A DNA stretch of 64,000 bases from Sphingobacteriaceae bacterium (GTDB taxonomy: Bacteria; Bacteroidota; Bacteroidia; Sphingobacteriales; Sphingobacteriaceae): NCBI GenBank assembly GCA_903642215.1, contig CAHJWG010000001.1, positions 496,001 through 560,000 on the forward strand. The letters run 5' to 3'. The first letter of the stretch is position 1, and each line of letters starts with the position of its first letter. Below are positions 26,953 through 35,235 of this stretch, piece by piece. The translations under genes were made by a program, and so were the position numbers. The notes beneath the pieces were generated by a model, which saw only the letters and a list, made by a program, of their open reading frames with translations, was not told where the DNA came from and made no database searches.

Positions 26953-28011
26953 TTAATAAGGTAATTTGGGGAAAGTTTGCTGTTTTGCTTTTTCCAGGGT
27001 AAAACCAAATGTAGAACCAATGCCAACCGTACTTCTTACGTTGATGGTTTGCTGATGTGCCTCTACAATATGTTTTACGATCGATAAACCTAAACCGGAA
27101 CCTGCAATTTGCCGCGAACGGCTGGCATCAGTCCGATAAAAACGTTCAAATAAACGCGGCAGGTTTTTTTCGTCGATACCGGTTCCTTCATCGGTTACTT
27201 CAACTAAAACCTGCTGATGAAGGGAAAATAAACTTACGGCCGTAGTGCCGTTTGCTTTTCCGTATTTAAAAGAATTATCAATTAAATTAACCAAAACCTG
27301 CCTGATGCGTTCCCGGTCTGCATTTACATAAATTGCCTCGTTATATTTCTCTTTAAAAATCAGCTTGATTTTGTATTGCACAGATTTAGTTTCCAACGAT
27401 TCAAATACTTCTTTTATCAGCTCATTTATCTTAAACCGGGTGTAATTGATCGGCAGTTCGCCGGATTCTAATTTAGATATCTCATCCAGATCTTTAATCA
27501 GATAACTCATCCTATCTACATTGTTAGATGCCTTTTTCAAAAACTTTTGGGCGTGTTCTGTATCGTCCAAACCATCTTCGTCCAGCAAAGCATCCAAATA
27601 ACCTTGCATGGCAAAAAGCGGTGTTTTAAATTCGTGCGACAGGTTGGCTAAAAATTCTCTCCTAAATTGTTCCTGCTTTTTAAGCACATCAATTTCAATC
27701 TTTTTTTCTCTCGCCCATTCTTTTACTTCTTCTTCCACATCCTGTATCGGATCAGAACTGATAATGTATTCGCCCAAAGCATCACGCAGATCACGGCCCA
27801 GTTTAAGGTTATGAATCAGTTTATGGATGATCTTGATTTTTGAGTAAACGTATTTCTCAATTAAATAATAAAAAACTATAAAACTGGTTATCAATGAGAT
27901 AGAGAAAATTTGAAATACATCGTACCAGTTCCGGCTAAAATAAAAGTTGGTAATACCGAGGCTTATGGCAACAGCCAGCGCATTGATAAAAACCAGGACA
28001 TTAAGTTTCAT
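26953..28011 (-). CDS. Sensor histidine kinase (PhoR-like)
   Basis: A 352-residue kinase. Two N-terminal membrane helices (about 4-24 and 32-51) are joined by a very short loop, followed by a coiled linker (about 60-115), a HisKA domain with H126 (SHEFKTPLFAMQGYLDAL), and a HATPase domain with VLVNLIDNSFKYG, DEGTGIDEKNLPRLFERFYR and GSGLGLSIVKHIVEAH. No response regulator gene adjoins it. It lies 9 bases after the methyltransferase gene and 72 bases before the phosphate genes, so it may be read through from the polyketide operon. A phosphate-sensing role is inferred from position only. Confidence 0.88.
   Translation of the reverse strand: MKLNVLVFINALAVAISLGITNFYFSRNWYDVFQIFSISLITSFIVFYYLIEKYVYSKIKIIHKLIHNLKLGRDLRDALGEYIISSDPIQDVEEEVKEWAREKKIEIDVLKKQEQFRREFLANLSHEFKTPLFAMQGYLDALLDEDGLDDTEHAQKFLKKASNNVDRMSYLIKDLDEISKLESGELPINYTRFKINELIKEVFESLETKSVQYKIKLIFKEKYNEAIYVNADRERIRQVLVNLIDNSFKYGKANGTTAVSLFSLHQQVLVEVTDEGTGIDEKNLPRLFERFYRTDASRSRQIAGSGLGLSIVKHIVEAHQQTINVRSTVGIGSTFGFTLEKAKQQTFPKLPY
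27405..27418 (-). repeat. Motif copy inside the kinase gene
   Basis: ATACTTCTTTTATC, exact core. It lies in codons for LIKEVF of the kinase. Confidence 0.75.
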
Positions 28012-28020
28012 ACTGTAAAA

Positions 28021-28722
28021 TTAGCTTTTGTACAAGATAATTTGCCAGCGAAATGCCCACATCCATCGTATTTTATAATTTTTAATTCCTGCTTTTTGCA
28101 GTAAAGCTTCCAGTTCTTTCCGTTTAAATCCTTTTAAAACCGAAAGCGGCCCATCGTTTCGGGCTAAACGTGAGCGCGTAATTATCCGTGTAATCAGTTT
28201 AATGCCGTAGTAAGGCAGCCAATGCCGCTGTAAATCATCAATTATTACAGCATGCTTGCAACAAGCAAGCATTTTTTTAATCAGTAAAACCCATTCTGTA
28301 TCATCAAAATGATGCGTAAAAAGTGTACTGATTACCACATCAAATTTCAATTTAGCAACTTCTTCCGATAAAACATCAGCTAAAAGAAAATGATTTCCGG
28401 TTTGAATATTTTTCCGGTTTGCAAATGCGATAGCAGCCGGCATCGCATCGATTCCGGTAAAATTTAGCTTTAAATTTTTAAATTCAGGATGCCGATTAAT
28501 TGCACGTAAAACATCGCCGCCGCCGCAACCCCAATCACTTATTTGGAAATTTTTTTGAACGGATACTTCTTTTAAGGCAGAAAAAATGATGTTGTAGCCG
28601 CCCAGAAACTGATTTACTTTTTCTAAACCGGCTAAAAGCGGATCAATTTCTTCGGCAGCAAGGCAAAAATCATCCATAATTTCCGGCTCGGTGGCACGCT
28701 TGCTAAAATCCGGCATCTGCAA
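28021..28722 (-). CDS. SAM-dependent methyltransferase of the type III PKS operon
   Basis: A 233-residue class I methyltransferase. The SAM-binding motif DWGCGGGDVLRAI is at about 64-76, the ribose-binding acidic TGIDAMP further on, and the LLADV and DVVISTLFTHHF motifs follow. Its order after a type III PKS and a FAD enzyme recalls the Streptomyces srsABC phenolic-lipid operon, where the methyltransferase methylates a resorcinol or quinol hydroxyl. That role is inferred here. It is 6 bases downstream of the FAD enzyme gene. Confidence 0.85.
   Translation of the reverse strand: MQMPDFSKRATEPEIMDDFCLAAEEIDPLLAGLEKVNQFLGGYNIIFSALKEVSVQKNFQISDWGCGGGDVLRAINRHPEFKNLKLNFTGIDAMPAAIAFANRKNIQTGNHFLLADVLSEEVAKLKFDVVISTLFTHHFDDTEWVLLIKKMLACCKHAVIIDDLQRHWLPYYGIKLITRIITRSRLARNDGPLSVLKGFKRKELEALLQKAGIKNYKIRWMWAFRWQIILYKS
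28563..28574 (-). repeat. Motif core inside the methyltransferase gene
   Basis: ATACTTCTTTTA core only. It encodes part of LKEVS. Confidence 0.55.
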
Positions 28723-28728
28723 AAAACA

Positions 28729-29853
28729 TTAATCAAAAGGTTGTCCATGCGTTTTACTAATCAAAAAATCAGCAACTTTTGGTAAATAGTTCAATGCTTT
28801 TAAGGTTAAATCGGTTGCCGTGTTTCTACCGAATAATTTTTGCATTTGCCGGCCGGACCATAAACGGGCAGCAAAATTTTGATTCCAAGCCGTTGTATAA
28901 GCTTGTTCCAGCATGCTTCTTTTACCGGCAGAAAATTGGTGTGGCTGATAAAAACCGATAATTTTTTCGGACAAAATTTTAGCCGAATGGATAGCCATCG
29001 TCATGCCGTTGCCGCAAAGCGGCGCAATCATGCCGGCCGTATCGCCGCACATTAAAATATGCTGTTCTACCGGCTGCTTTTTTTCAAAAGAAATTTCGTT
29101 AATTACTTCCGGTTTATCCAGCAAAAATTCTGCTTCCTCAAAAACTTTGTTCAGAAACGGATTTTTGCGTATTACATTTTGTTCCAGCTCAGGCAAATTT
29201 CCGTATTGCCGTAAATCATTTCGGTGCGCTAAATAACACATGCACCAGCGGTTCCCATCAACTTTACTGATGCCGCAATAGCCGTTTTTATAATTATTAA
29301 GCTGGATCAAATCCGTTGGGAAATCTGTTTTGATATGAAATTTTACAGCGAGATACGGGCTTCTTTTATAAAAGAAATTCCGGTTTAGCTTTTGATCCAA
29401 ATTGGAGCGTTTACCAAAAGAACCGATAACAAGCGGAGCCGTTAATGTTTGGTTTCCGAGGTTTACTTCAAAAATATCCTGCTTAAAAGTTACGTTTTCC
29501 ACCTTTGTATTTAGCAAAAACTGAACGCCTTCTGCCGAAGCTTTTTTATACAGATAATGATCGAAAGTATATCTGCTTAAACCGAAACCGCCTAAATCCA
29601 GTTTTTGGGAAAAAGACTTGCCCGAAACAGCCGTAATTTGTAAACGGTTAATGTGCGAAATATCCAGTTCCTCTAAATCAATATCGATTTTTTTTAAAAA
29701 CGGGATAACTTCATTGGAAATATACTCGCCGCAAACCCGGTGAAAAGGATAGGTTTTACGTTCGATCAGCAGCACTTTGTAACCGGCGCGGTTTAATAAA
29801 ATGGCATTAAACAAACCCGCCAGCCCGCCGCCGATGATGATGATATCCGTCAT
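28729..29853 (-). CDS. FAD-dependent oxidoreductase (geranylgeranyl-reductase/hydroxylase-like)
   Basis: A 374-residue flavoprotein with an N-terminal Rossmann motif (IIIGGGLAGLFNAILLNRAGY), ERKTYPFHRVCGEYIS near 33-47, and the FAD-binding CGDTAGMIAPLCGNGMTMAIHSA near 270-290. This group covers geranylgeranyl-type reductases and aromatic hydroxylases. The operon context, between a type III PKS and a methyltransferase, favours oxidation of a polyketide phenol or reduction of a prenyl chain. Its start overlaps the PKS stop by 4 bases, so the two are translationally coupled. Confidence 0.87.
   Translation of the reverse strand: MTDIIIIGGGLAGLFNAILLNRAGYKVLLIERKTYPFHRVCGEYISNEVIPFLKKIDIDLEELDISHINRLQITAVSGKSFSQKLDLGGFGLSRYTFDHYLYKKASAEGVQFLLNTKVENVTFKQDIFEVNLGNQTLTAPLVIGSFGKRSNLDQKLNRNFFYKRSPYLAVKFHIKTDFPTDLIQLNNYKNGYCGISKVDGNRWCMCYLAHRNDLRQYGNLPELEQNVIRKNPFLNKVFEEAEFLLDKPEVINEISFEKKQPVEQHILMCGDTAGMIAPLCGNGMTMAIHSAKILSEKIIGFYQPHQFSAGKRSMLEQAYTTAWNQNFAARLWSGRQMQKLFGRNTATDLTLKALNYLPKVADFLISKTHGQPFD
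28913..28926 (-). repeat. Motif copy inside the FAD enzyme gene
   Basis: ATGCTTCTTTTACC, exact core, continuing to the CCGG extension. It encodes AGKRSML. Confidence 0.75.
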
Positions 29854-30968
29854 GCAGTTTGCTTTTGCAGCACCATCGATTCTACAGTTAAACCCGGGCC
29901 AAAAGCAAAGCTTAAAATATTTTGCGGCGAATTTTCAACTTTCGACAGCAATATTTTTTGCAGCACAAATAATATCGTGGCGGATGACATGTTGCCGTAA
30001 TCCTGCAAAACTTGGTGCGCATAACTGTTTTTACAACGGCAAATATTTAAGCCTTGCTCTACCGCTTCCAAAATTTTTTTCCCTCCGGGATGAACGGCAA
30101 ATAACTGAATATCAATTAAATTTAATCCTGCTTTTTGCAACGCTTTATCGGTTAGCGATTGGATGTCTTTTTGAATTTGTTTGGAAACTTTTGCGCTTAA
30201 CTTCATCTCGAAACCATAATTCCCGATCATCCAGTTCATCTCCGGGTTTGCTTCATAAATGTATTCTGTATAAAAATCCTGCAGCTTTATGTAAGGCTGT
30301 GCAATGCTTCTTTTATCGGTATTTTCTACCAGAACCGCTGCCGCGCCATCAGAAAAAAGCGAATTGGAAACCCAGTTTTCCAGTGTGTTTTCCTTTTGAA
30401 AATGCAGTGTGCACAACTCTGCGGAAACTACTAAAACTTTTGCATTTGTATCGGCACGGCAAATGTAATCGGCTGCTTTTAAGGCATTGATTGCGCCGTA
30501 ACAGCCCATAAAATTAATGCAGGTTCGTTCTACATTTCGCTTTAATCCAACAGCTTCAATCAAATCAATATCGATTCCGGGCGCATACATTCCGGTACAG
30601 CTCACGGTAATTAAATGAGAAATTTGCCCGGTAAAAGAAGCATCAAAATTTGCAAGGCATTGGTTTACAGCTATAGTTGCCGTTTGGATAGCGTGCTGCT
30701 GGTAAAATTGCATCCGCTTTTTAGTATCGGGGAAAGGTGCTAAATTTTCGTTTGCAGGGAAAAACTGATTCTGTTTAAAATCAGCAAAACCAAAATCAGG
30801 AATGGCCGAGTAGCGGTATGAAATCGCACTATGCTCGTAAATCTTTTTTAATTTTTGCGCATCATGTTCATTCAGCTTAAAAGCCTTTACCATAAACTGG
30901 TAAATATTTTGCTGCGGAATACGATTTGGCGGATTTGCGGTACCGATAGCACTGATGCAACTGTTCAT
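29850..30968 (-). CDS. Type III polyketide synthase (chalcone/alkylresorcinol-synthase family)
   Basis: A 372-residue ketosynthase that extends an acyl-CoA starter with malonyl units without a carrier protein. The catalytic triad is complete: C156 in NFMGCYGAI, H293 in FAVHPGGK and N326 in DYGNMSSAT. The length and the GVCGAG-like MGCYGA motif fit the family. Products of bacterial relatives include alkylresorcinols, alkylpyrones and acylphloroglucinols. Downstream FAD enzyme and methyltransferase genes follow with a 4-base overlap and a 6-base gap. An upstream YceI gene and a divergent UbiA gene complete a candidate phenolic-lipid or meroterpenoid pathway. Confidence 0.93.
   Translation of the reverse strand: MNSCISAIGTANPPNRIPQQNIYQFMVKAFKLNEHDAQKLKKIYEHSAISYRYSAIPDFGFADFKQNQFFPANENLAPFPDTKKRMQFYQQHAIQTATIAVNQCLANFDASFTGQISHLITVSCTGMYAPGIDIDLIEAVGLKRNVERTCINFMGCYGAINALKAADYICRADTNAKVLVVSAELCTLHFQKENTLENWVSNSLFSDGAAAVLVENTDKRSIAQPYIKLQDFYTEYIYEANPEMNWMIGNYGFEMKLSAKVSKQIQKDIQSLTDKALQKAGLNLIDIQLFAVHPGGKKILEAVEQGLNICRCKNSYAHQVLQDYGNMSSATILFVLQKILLSKVENSPQNILSFAFGPGLTVESMVLQKQTA
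30304..30317 (-). repeat. Motif copy inside the PKS gene
   Basis: ATGCTTCTTTTATC, exact. It encodes TDKRSI. Confidence 0.8.
30630..30644 (+). repeat. Second motif copy inside the PKS gene
   Basis: GGTAAAAGAAGCATC, exact core. In the gene it reads FDASFTGQ, a peptide repeated in two unrelated proteins of this window. Confidence 0.85.
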
Positions 30969-30988
30969 TTATTATTTTTGATAACCGC

Positions 30989-31525
30989 TTATTTTACAGT
31001 TTCTACCACGATGGCAACATCTGCGTTGTTAGCTAAAACCATGCTTTTTCCACCGATATCAAAATCAGTGCGACTGATGGTAAAATTGCCTTTAAACATG
31101 CTTTTGCTGCCGTTTTCTGTGTACGTAAAAGGAACCTGGATGCGTTTAGTTTTACTTTTTATAGTTACGTCGAAAACGCCCGCAAAGTTGTCTGCTTTTA
31201 AACTTTTAAAGGAAACAGATTTCATTTTGATTTCCGGATATTTTTCTACATCAAAATATTCTTCTTTTTTAAGGTGATTATCGCGCATACTGTTATCAGA
31301 ATTCAGCGTTCTGGTATCTACAGAAGCTTCAATGCTGCTTTTATCCAGATTATTTTTATCAAAACTGATGGCTGCTTTCAAACCTTCAAACTTACCTTCT
31401 GTATTAATGCCCATATTTTTAATTTTAAAAGTTACGGCAGAAGAACTTACTTTTTGCCCGGTTTGTGCAAAAAGGATTGGTGTGGAAGCGGTTACGGCAA
31501 TCAGCAAAAAAAGGATTCGTTTCAT
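30989..31525 (-). CDS. YceI-family polyisoprenoid-binding protein
   Basis: A 178-residue exported lipocalin-like protein. The signal peptide ends PILFAQ. The barrel carries VTFKIKNMGINTEGKFEGLKAAI, the family's FSI-type core, then MRDNHLKKEEYFDVEKYPEIKMKS, the YceI hallmark, and a closing strand pair. Family members bind long polyisoprenoids such as octaprenyl chains in the periplasm. It is the first gene of the PKS operon (20 bases ahead of it) and divergent from a prenyltransferase gene, so it may carry a prenylated intermediate or product. Confidence 0.92.
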   Translation of the reverse strand: MKRILFLLIAVTASTPILFAQTGQKVSSSAVTFKIKNMGINTEGKFEGLKAAISFDKNNLDKSSIEASVDTRTLNSDNSMRDNHLKKEEYFDVEKYPEIKMKSVSFKSLKADNFAGVFDVTIKSKTKRIQVPFTYTENGSKSMFKGNFTISRTDFDIGGKSMVLANNADVAIVVETVK

Positions 31526-31593
31526 GTTATATTCATTTTATATTTCAACCAAAAACCTGCGGTATTATTACATTAGCATCAAAACTAAAACTT

Positions 31594-32466
31594 ATGATCG
31601 TAAGCAGATCAACCCTGGCACACCTGCGTTTTGTATTTTCCATCTTTTTGCTGCCGGTTTACCTGTTTGCTTACAGCCAATCGCCGGTTCATACTTCTTT
31701 TAAGGCAATAATAATTTTCGTCGTTTGGTATGTGCTGGCCATCCCGGCAACCAACGGTTACAACAGTTATTTTGATAAAGATGAAGGCAGCATTACGCTG
31801 CTGGCTAAACCGCCTGCAGTTGATAAAAGTTTGTATTTTGTTTCTATTTTGATGGAAGCAATGGCATTTTTACTGGGCTTTGTAATCAGCGGTTGGTTTG
31901 CTTTTGCGGTTTTAATTTACGGTATAATGTCTAAATTATACAGCCATCCGGCAGTGCGTTTTAAAAAATATCCGATTATTAGTTTTTTAACGGTTTTCTT
32001 TTTCCAGGGCGCGTTTATGTATTGGGCAATTTACGGCGGTATGGCTGGTTTTAATTTACAATCCTTTGGCCGGGACAGCCAAATATTAATTGCCGGCGGC
32101 ATTTGTTCCTGCTTAATCGGTGCTTCCTATCCGCTTACACAGGTTTATCAGCACGAAGAAGACAGCAAGCGCGGCGACCGTACTTTGAGTTTGCTGTTAG
32201 GTTACCGCGGCTCGTTCGTTTTTTCGGGAGTTTTATTTGCAGCCGGCATTGTGCTTTCGTTTTTTTACTGGTATTCGTTTGGAAAAATAAGCAACTTTTA
32301 CTTTTTTTTGGGATGCTCCTTCCCTATTTTCCTGTTTTTTAACTACTGGTTTTTTAAGGTGATAAAAGAAGCATCGCAGGCAAATTATAAAAATGCCATG
32401 CTGATGAATTTTATCAGCGCAAGTTTTATGCTGATTTATTTCGGTTATTTGGCGTTCAGTTCTTAA
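31594..32466 (+). CDS. UbiA-family prenyltransferase
   Basis: A 290-residue integral membrane enzyme that transfers a prenyl chain to an aromatic acceptor. Eight or nine membrane helices are predicted. The first Asp-rich motif appears as NGYNSYFDKDEG (the family's N-D-x-x-D-x-x-x-D region) and the second as YQHEEDSKRGDRTLSLLLG. The ATG at 31594 is used rather than an upstream in-frame start, because the longer form is antisense to the YceI signal peptide. Divergent from the YceI-PKS operon with only a 68-base shared promoter region. Its stop overlaps the convergent porin gene by 4 bases. Confidence 0.88.
   Translation: MIVSRSTLAHLRFVFSIFLLPVYLFAYSQSPVHTSFKAIIIFVVWYVLAIPATNGYNSYFDKDEGSITLLAKPPAVDKSLYFVSILMEAMAFLLGFVISGWFAFAVLIYGIMSKLYSHPAVRFKKYPIISFLTVFFFQGAFMYWAIYGGMAGFNLQSFGRDSQILIAGGICSCLIGASYPLTQVYQHEEDSKRGDRTLSLLLGYRGSFVFSGVLFAAGIVLSFFYWYSFGKISNFYFFLGCSFPIFLFFNYWFFKVIKEASQANYKNAMLMNFISASFMLIYFGYLAFSS
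31691..31702 (-). repeat. Motif core inside the UbiA gene
   Basis: ATACTTCTTTTA core only. It encodes HTSFKA. Confidence 0.55.
32361..32375 (+). repeat. Full-length motif copy inside the UbiA gene
   Basis: GATAAAAGAAGCATC preceded by TTTTTTAAGGT, nearly the whole intergenic consensus although it is coding (FKVIKEASQ). Confidence 0.85.
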
Positions 32467-33776
32467 AACTCGATATGTGCCCGGATAGAAAATACATGAA
32501 CCGGCCCGCGGTCTGCATTGTAAGCCGGATGCAAAATAAACTGATAATCAGGGGTTAAATAAACCATGTTTTTGTAAGCATTAAGCTTGTAGTTTAATTC
32601 GGCAATCAATTCCGGCGAATAATTTAAAGCACCATCACCGATAATAAAACCATAACCGCCGGCTGCCAGATAATCGCGGTGCGGCTGGGAAATCCCGTTT
32701 GCAACAAAAGCCAAACCGATATTATCTTTTGCACGGTTCCAGGAAGTTCCGTTTAAAACGCCGCCAAAACTAAGCGAACGATCAATTTCTGTAAAAACCC
32801 AGGTTTCGTTGCGGCCGTCATTATAACTTACTTTGGCAAAAACGCCAAAATCTTTGGTTAAATACTGATCTGCATTGGCTGCAAAACCGAATTTATCATG
32901 GCCGTATGCCCGCGTACTTTCAATATCCGGTGCGGATGGATTGAGCGCGATAGCTTGCCGGTAATTGCCCATCTGCGCATCGTTGTTAAAAGCAAGGATC
33001 CGGAAAGCACCTTTTCGATCTCCCGAAAAACTGTAACGCTTTTCAAACTCCAGCGTTTGCGAATTGGCCCTGCCCAAATGCCCATCCCAAATGTAACCGT
33101 TTGCCGTTGTGGTAATCATGGTAAAAGCAAAACGTAAATCCCAGGAAGGCTGATGATAATCCAAATAAGCACCGATAACATAGCCGCGTGTGTTGGCCGG
33201 ATAATCCCAGGCACCGTTACTCATCAGCGACCAATTCATAAACTGCGTACGCGGATCGTGACTGAAAGCATTTCCGTCGAAATAATCCGCCATACCAAAC
33301 TTTCCCGCTGTGATAGAAAAATAATGCTGGCTACGGATTCCGGCAAGTTGATTTTTATCGTCCTCAACCGTATCAACCCCATTTCCCCAACTAAAACGCT
33401 GCGTTAAAAATGCACGGGCAATATAAATTTTAGGTTCTGCAGAACCTACGCGAAACGTTTCGCCGTTAGGGAAACCGGCCACGCCCAGCGTTTTACTGAA
33501 GCCTGCACCGCCAGACATCTCCGGATTGAAATAAGCTTCGGCACCTTTCCAAAGTTTTGCGCCGCCAAAAAGTGTTGTAGTTAAGGAAGTTGCCGTTTCA
33601 TGAAACGGCGACAAACTATTGTCGCCCGTATAATCTGCACCAAAACCGGGATGTGTTTGTGTGATGATTGTTTGCTGGAAATGCAGGTTAAAACGCTGCT
33701 GTTTTAATGTATCCGTTTGCGCTTTGGCAGATAAAAAAAATACCGATAAAAGAAGTATGTAGAACGTTTTTTGCAT
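32463..33776 (-). CDS. Outer-membrane porin (carbohydrate-porin-like)
   Basis: A 437-residue outer-membrane barrel. The signal peptide (MQKTFYILLLSVFFLSAKAQ) is followed by FQQTIITQTHPGFGADYTG, an OprB-like start, many alternating strands, and a terminal strand VFSIRAHIEF ending in Phe as expected for BAM recognition. The sequence TAGKFGMADYFDGNAFSHDPRTQFMNW is characteristic of the carbohydrate-selective porin group in Bacteroidota. No transport genes are adjacent, so the substrate is open. It converges with UbiA (4-base overlap). Confidence 0.85.
   Translation of the reverse strand: MQKTFYILLLSVFFLSAKAQTDTLKQQRFNLHFQQTIITQTHPGFGADYTGDNSLSPFHETATSLTTTLFGGAKLWKGAEAYFNPEMSGGAGFSKTLGVAGFPNGETFRVGSAEPKIYIARAFLTQRFSWGNGVDTVEDDKNQLAGIRSQHYFSITAGKFGMADYFDGNAFSHDPRTQFMNWSLMSNGAWDYPANTRGYVIGAYLDYHQPSWDLRFAFTMITTTANGYIWDGHLGRANSQTLEFEKRYSFSGDRKGAFRILAFNNDAQMGNYRQAIALNPSAPDIESTRAYGHDKFGFAANADQYLTKDFGVFAKVSYNDGRNETWVFTEIDRSLSFGGVLNGTSWNRAKDNIGLAFVANGISQPHRDYLAAGGYGFIIGDGALNYSPELIAELNYKLNAYKNMVYLTPDYQFILHPAYNADRGPVHVFSIRAHIEF
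33745..33758 (+). repeat. Motif copy inside the porin signal peptide
   Basis: GATAAAAGAAGTAT, exact core. It encodes YILLLSV of the signal peptide. The same ILLLS peptide arises from a copy in the transporter gene at 57536. Confidence 0.8.
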
Positions 33777-33807
33777 AAACCTGATTTAGGGCGCAATTTA
33801 GCAAGCA

Positions 33808-34470
33808 TTATTTTATCCCGTTCCATTCGGCATAAAATTGTTGCAAATAGGTTTCCATAAACTGATGGCGTTGTTCGGCAATATGCTGCGCTGTTTTGGT
33901 GTTCATCCGATCTTTCAGCAGGAGCAGTTTTTCGTAAAAATGGTTGATGGTTGGCGCTGTAGAATTTTTGTATGCTTCTTTTGTGAGGTTAAAATCCGGT
34001 TTGATTTTCGGGTTATATATTTCCCGGTTTTTAAACCCGCCATACGTAAAAGCGCGGGCAATACCAATGGCACCGATGGCATCCAAACGATCCGCATCCT
34101 GCACCACTTTCATTTCTTCGGAAGAAAAACCAACGGAATCAAAGCTTGATTTAAAAGACATGTGGCGGATAATTTGCTGTACATGTTCAATCAAATCTGC
34201 ATCAACTCCAATACTTTTTAAAAAATCGCCGGCTGTTTTTGGCCCGATTTCTTCATTACCATTGTAAAATTTACTATCTGCAATATCATGCAGCAAAGCG
34301 GCTAACTCTACAATCAATAAATCAACTTTTTCTGTTTGTGCAATTAGTTTGGCGTTATTCCAAACACGTAAAATATGCCACCAATCGTGGCCGCTTTCCG
34401 CATTTTGCAGGGTTTGCTTCACGAAAGTTGCGGTTTTTTGTATGATAAAAGAAGTATCGGGATTTTCCAT
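33808..34470 (-). CDS. HD-domain phosphohydrolase
   Basis: A 220-residue cytoplasmic metal-dependent hydrolase. The HD signature is AALLHDIADSKF (about 66-77), preceded by ESGHDWWHILRVWNNA with the first ligand histidine, and followed by QIIRHMSF and VVQDADRLDAIGAIGIAR with a further ligand. The arrangement matches the YpgQ/YedJ subgroup, which hydrolyses nucleotides in the characterised members. Substrate here unknown. The ATG at 34470 carries a copy of the dispersed motif in codons 5-9. Confidence 0.88.
   Translation of the reverse strand: MENPDTSFIIQKTATFVKQTLQNAESGHDWWHILRVWNNAKLIAQTEKVDLLIVELAALLHDIADSKFYNGNEEIGPKTAGDFLKSIGVDADLIEHVQQIIRHMSFKSSFDSVGFSSEEMKVVQDADRLDAIGAIGIARAFTYGGFKNREIYNPKIKPDFNLTKEAYKNSTAPTINHFYEKLLLLKDRMNTKTAQHIAEQRHQFMETYLQQFYAEWNGIK
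34444..34458 (+). repeat. Motif copy at the start of the HD gene
   Basis: GATAAAAGAAGTATC, exact core. It encodes DTSFII. Confidence 0.8.
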
Positions 34471-34528
34471 GCTGCTAGGATTGCAGCAAAAGTATTACTT
34501 TTAGAATAGGATAACGGATTCAAAAAAA

Positions 34529-34780
34529 ATGGAAACTTCTATCGTGTCAAAGAAAGGGCAAATTATAATTCCTGCACGTTTAAGGAAAAAGTACGGCTTT
34601 CAACCTGGAAAAAAGATTACTTTTTTTGAAGAAAATGGTTGCATCACACTTAAACTAATGGACGAATCTTTTTTTAGCCAGTATGCAGGAATGCTAAAAG
34701 AAACGGCTCCAACAAAAGGAGAATACCAAGCTTGGAAAAACGAAGAAATTGAAAAAGAGGAGCAAAAGCTTGCTAAATGA
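34529..34780 (+). CDS. vapB: AbrB/MazE-type antitoxin (VapB)
   Basis: An 83-residue antitoxin with an N-terminal swapped-hairpin DNA-binding domain: SIVSKKGQIIIPARLRKKYGFQPGKKITF, the classic AbrB pattern, followed by an acidic and charged C terminus (GEYQAWKNEEIEKEEQ) that would wrap the toxin. The stop overlaps the toxin ATG (ATGA), the standard type II arrangement. It probably represses its own operon. The antitoxin is intact, whereas the toxin reading frame is broken. Confidence 0.9.
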   Translation: METSIVSKKGQIIIPARLRKKYGFQPGKKITFFEENGCITLKLMDESFFSQYAGMLKETAPTKGEYQAWKNEEIEKEEQKLAK

Positions 34781-35185
34781 AGCATTATGTATTTGATAGT
34801 TATGCGTTAATTGCCTTTTTTAAAAAAAGAAAAAAGCTGGGAATTAGTACAGGAATTGCTTGTAAAAATGAGCGGTAATGAAATTACCGGTTGGATTACA
34901 ACTGTAAATGTTGGCGAAATCTGTTATATGATCAGTAGGAAAAGCTCTGCTAACCAAGCCGATTTAGCTATTGAAGCTTTACTAAATTTCCCAATAAACA
35001 TCATTGAAGCTGACTTAAAATTAGCATTACAAGCAGCAAAGTTAAAAGCAACTTACAAACTTTCTTATGCGGATGCTTTTGCTGCTGTATTAACAATTTC
35101 TAAAAAAGCGGTGCTTTTAACTGGTGATCAGGAATTTTTGAATTTGAAGGATGAAAAGGATTTTGAGGTACAGTTTATAGATTAA
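34777..35185 (+). pseudogene. vapC: VapC PIN-domain toxin with a frameshift at a T6A7 tract
   Basis: The ATG at 34777 opens MKHYVFDSYALIAFF, which holds the first catalytic Asp of a PIN RNase, but the frame then passes into a short nonsense tail. The +1 frame carries the rest: KKEKSWELVQELLVKM, NVGEICYMI with the conserved Glu, SYADAFAAVL with Asp, and LLTGDQEFLNL. All four acidic residues exist, split across two frames. The break lies in TTTTTTAAAAAAAG near 34815-34828, and one A fewer restores a 135-residue toxin. It may be a decayed toxin, a phase-variable or transcriptional-slippage site, or a homopolymer read error. Confidence 0.85.
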
Positions 35186-35195
35186 ATTTTTTGTT

Positions 35196-35209
35196 GATAA
35201 AAGAAGTAT
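35196..35209 (+). repeat. Dispersed motif copy GATAAAAGAAGTAT
   Basis: Exact core, in the 50-base gap after vapC. Unpaired. Confidence 0.8.
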
Positions 35210-35235
35210 ATTTAAGAGCCTCTTAAACCTGATTT

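Noticed and set aside
29801..30490. Open frame of 229 codons on the plus strand
   Set aside because: Antisense to the type III PKS gene, whose catalytic residues are intact.
31465..31593. Upstream extension of the UbiA gene
   Set aside because: It would run through the complement of the YceI signal peptide; the ATG at 31594 gives a normal UbiA N terminus.
34815..34828. Classical ribosomal -1 slippery heptamer in vapC
   Set aside because: A-AAA-AAG and T-TTT-TTA are present as strings but out of register with the reading frame; slippage during replication or transcription remains possible.
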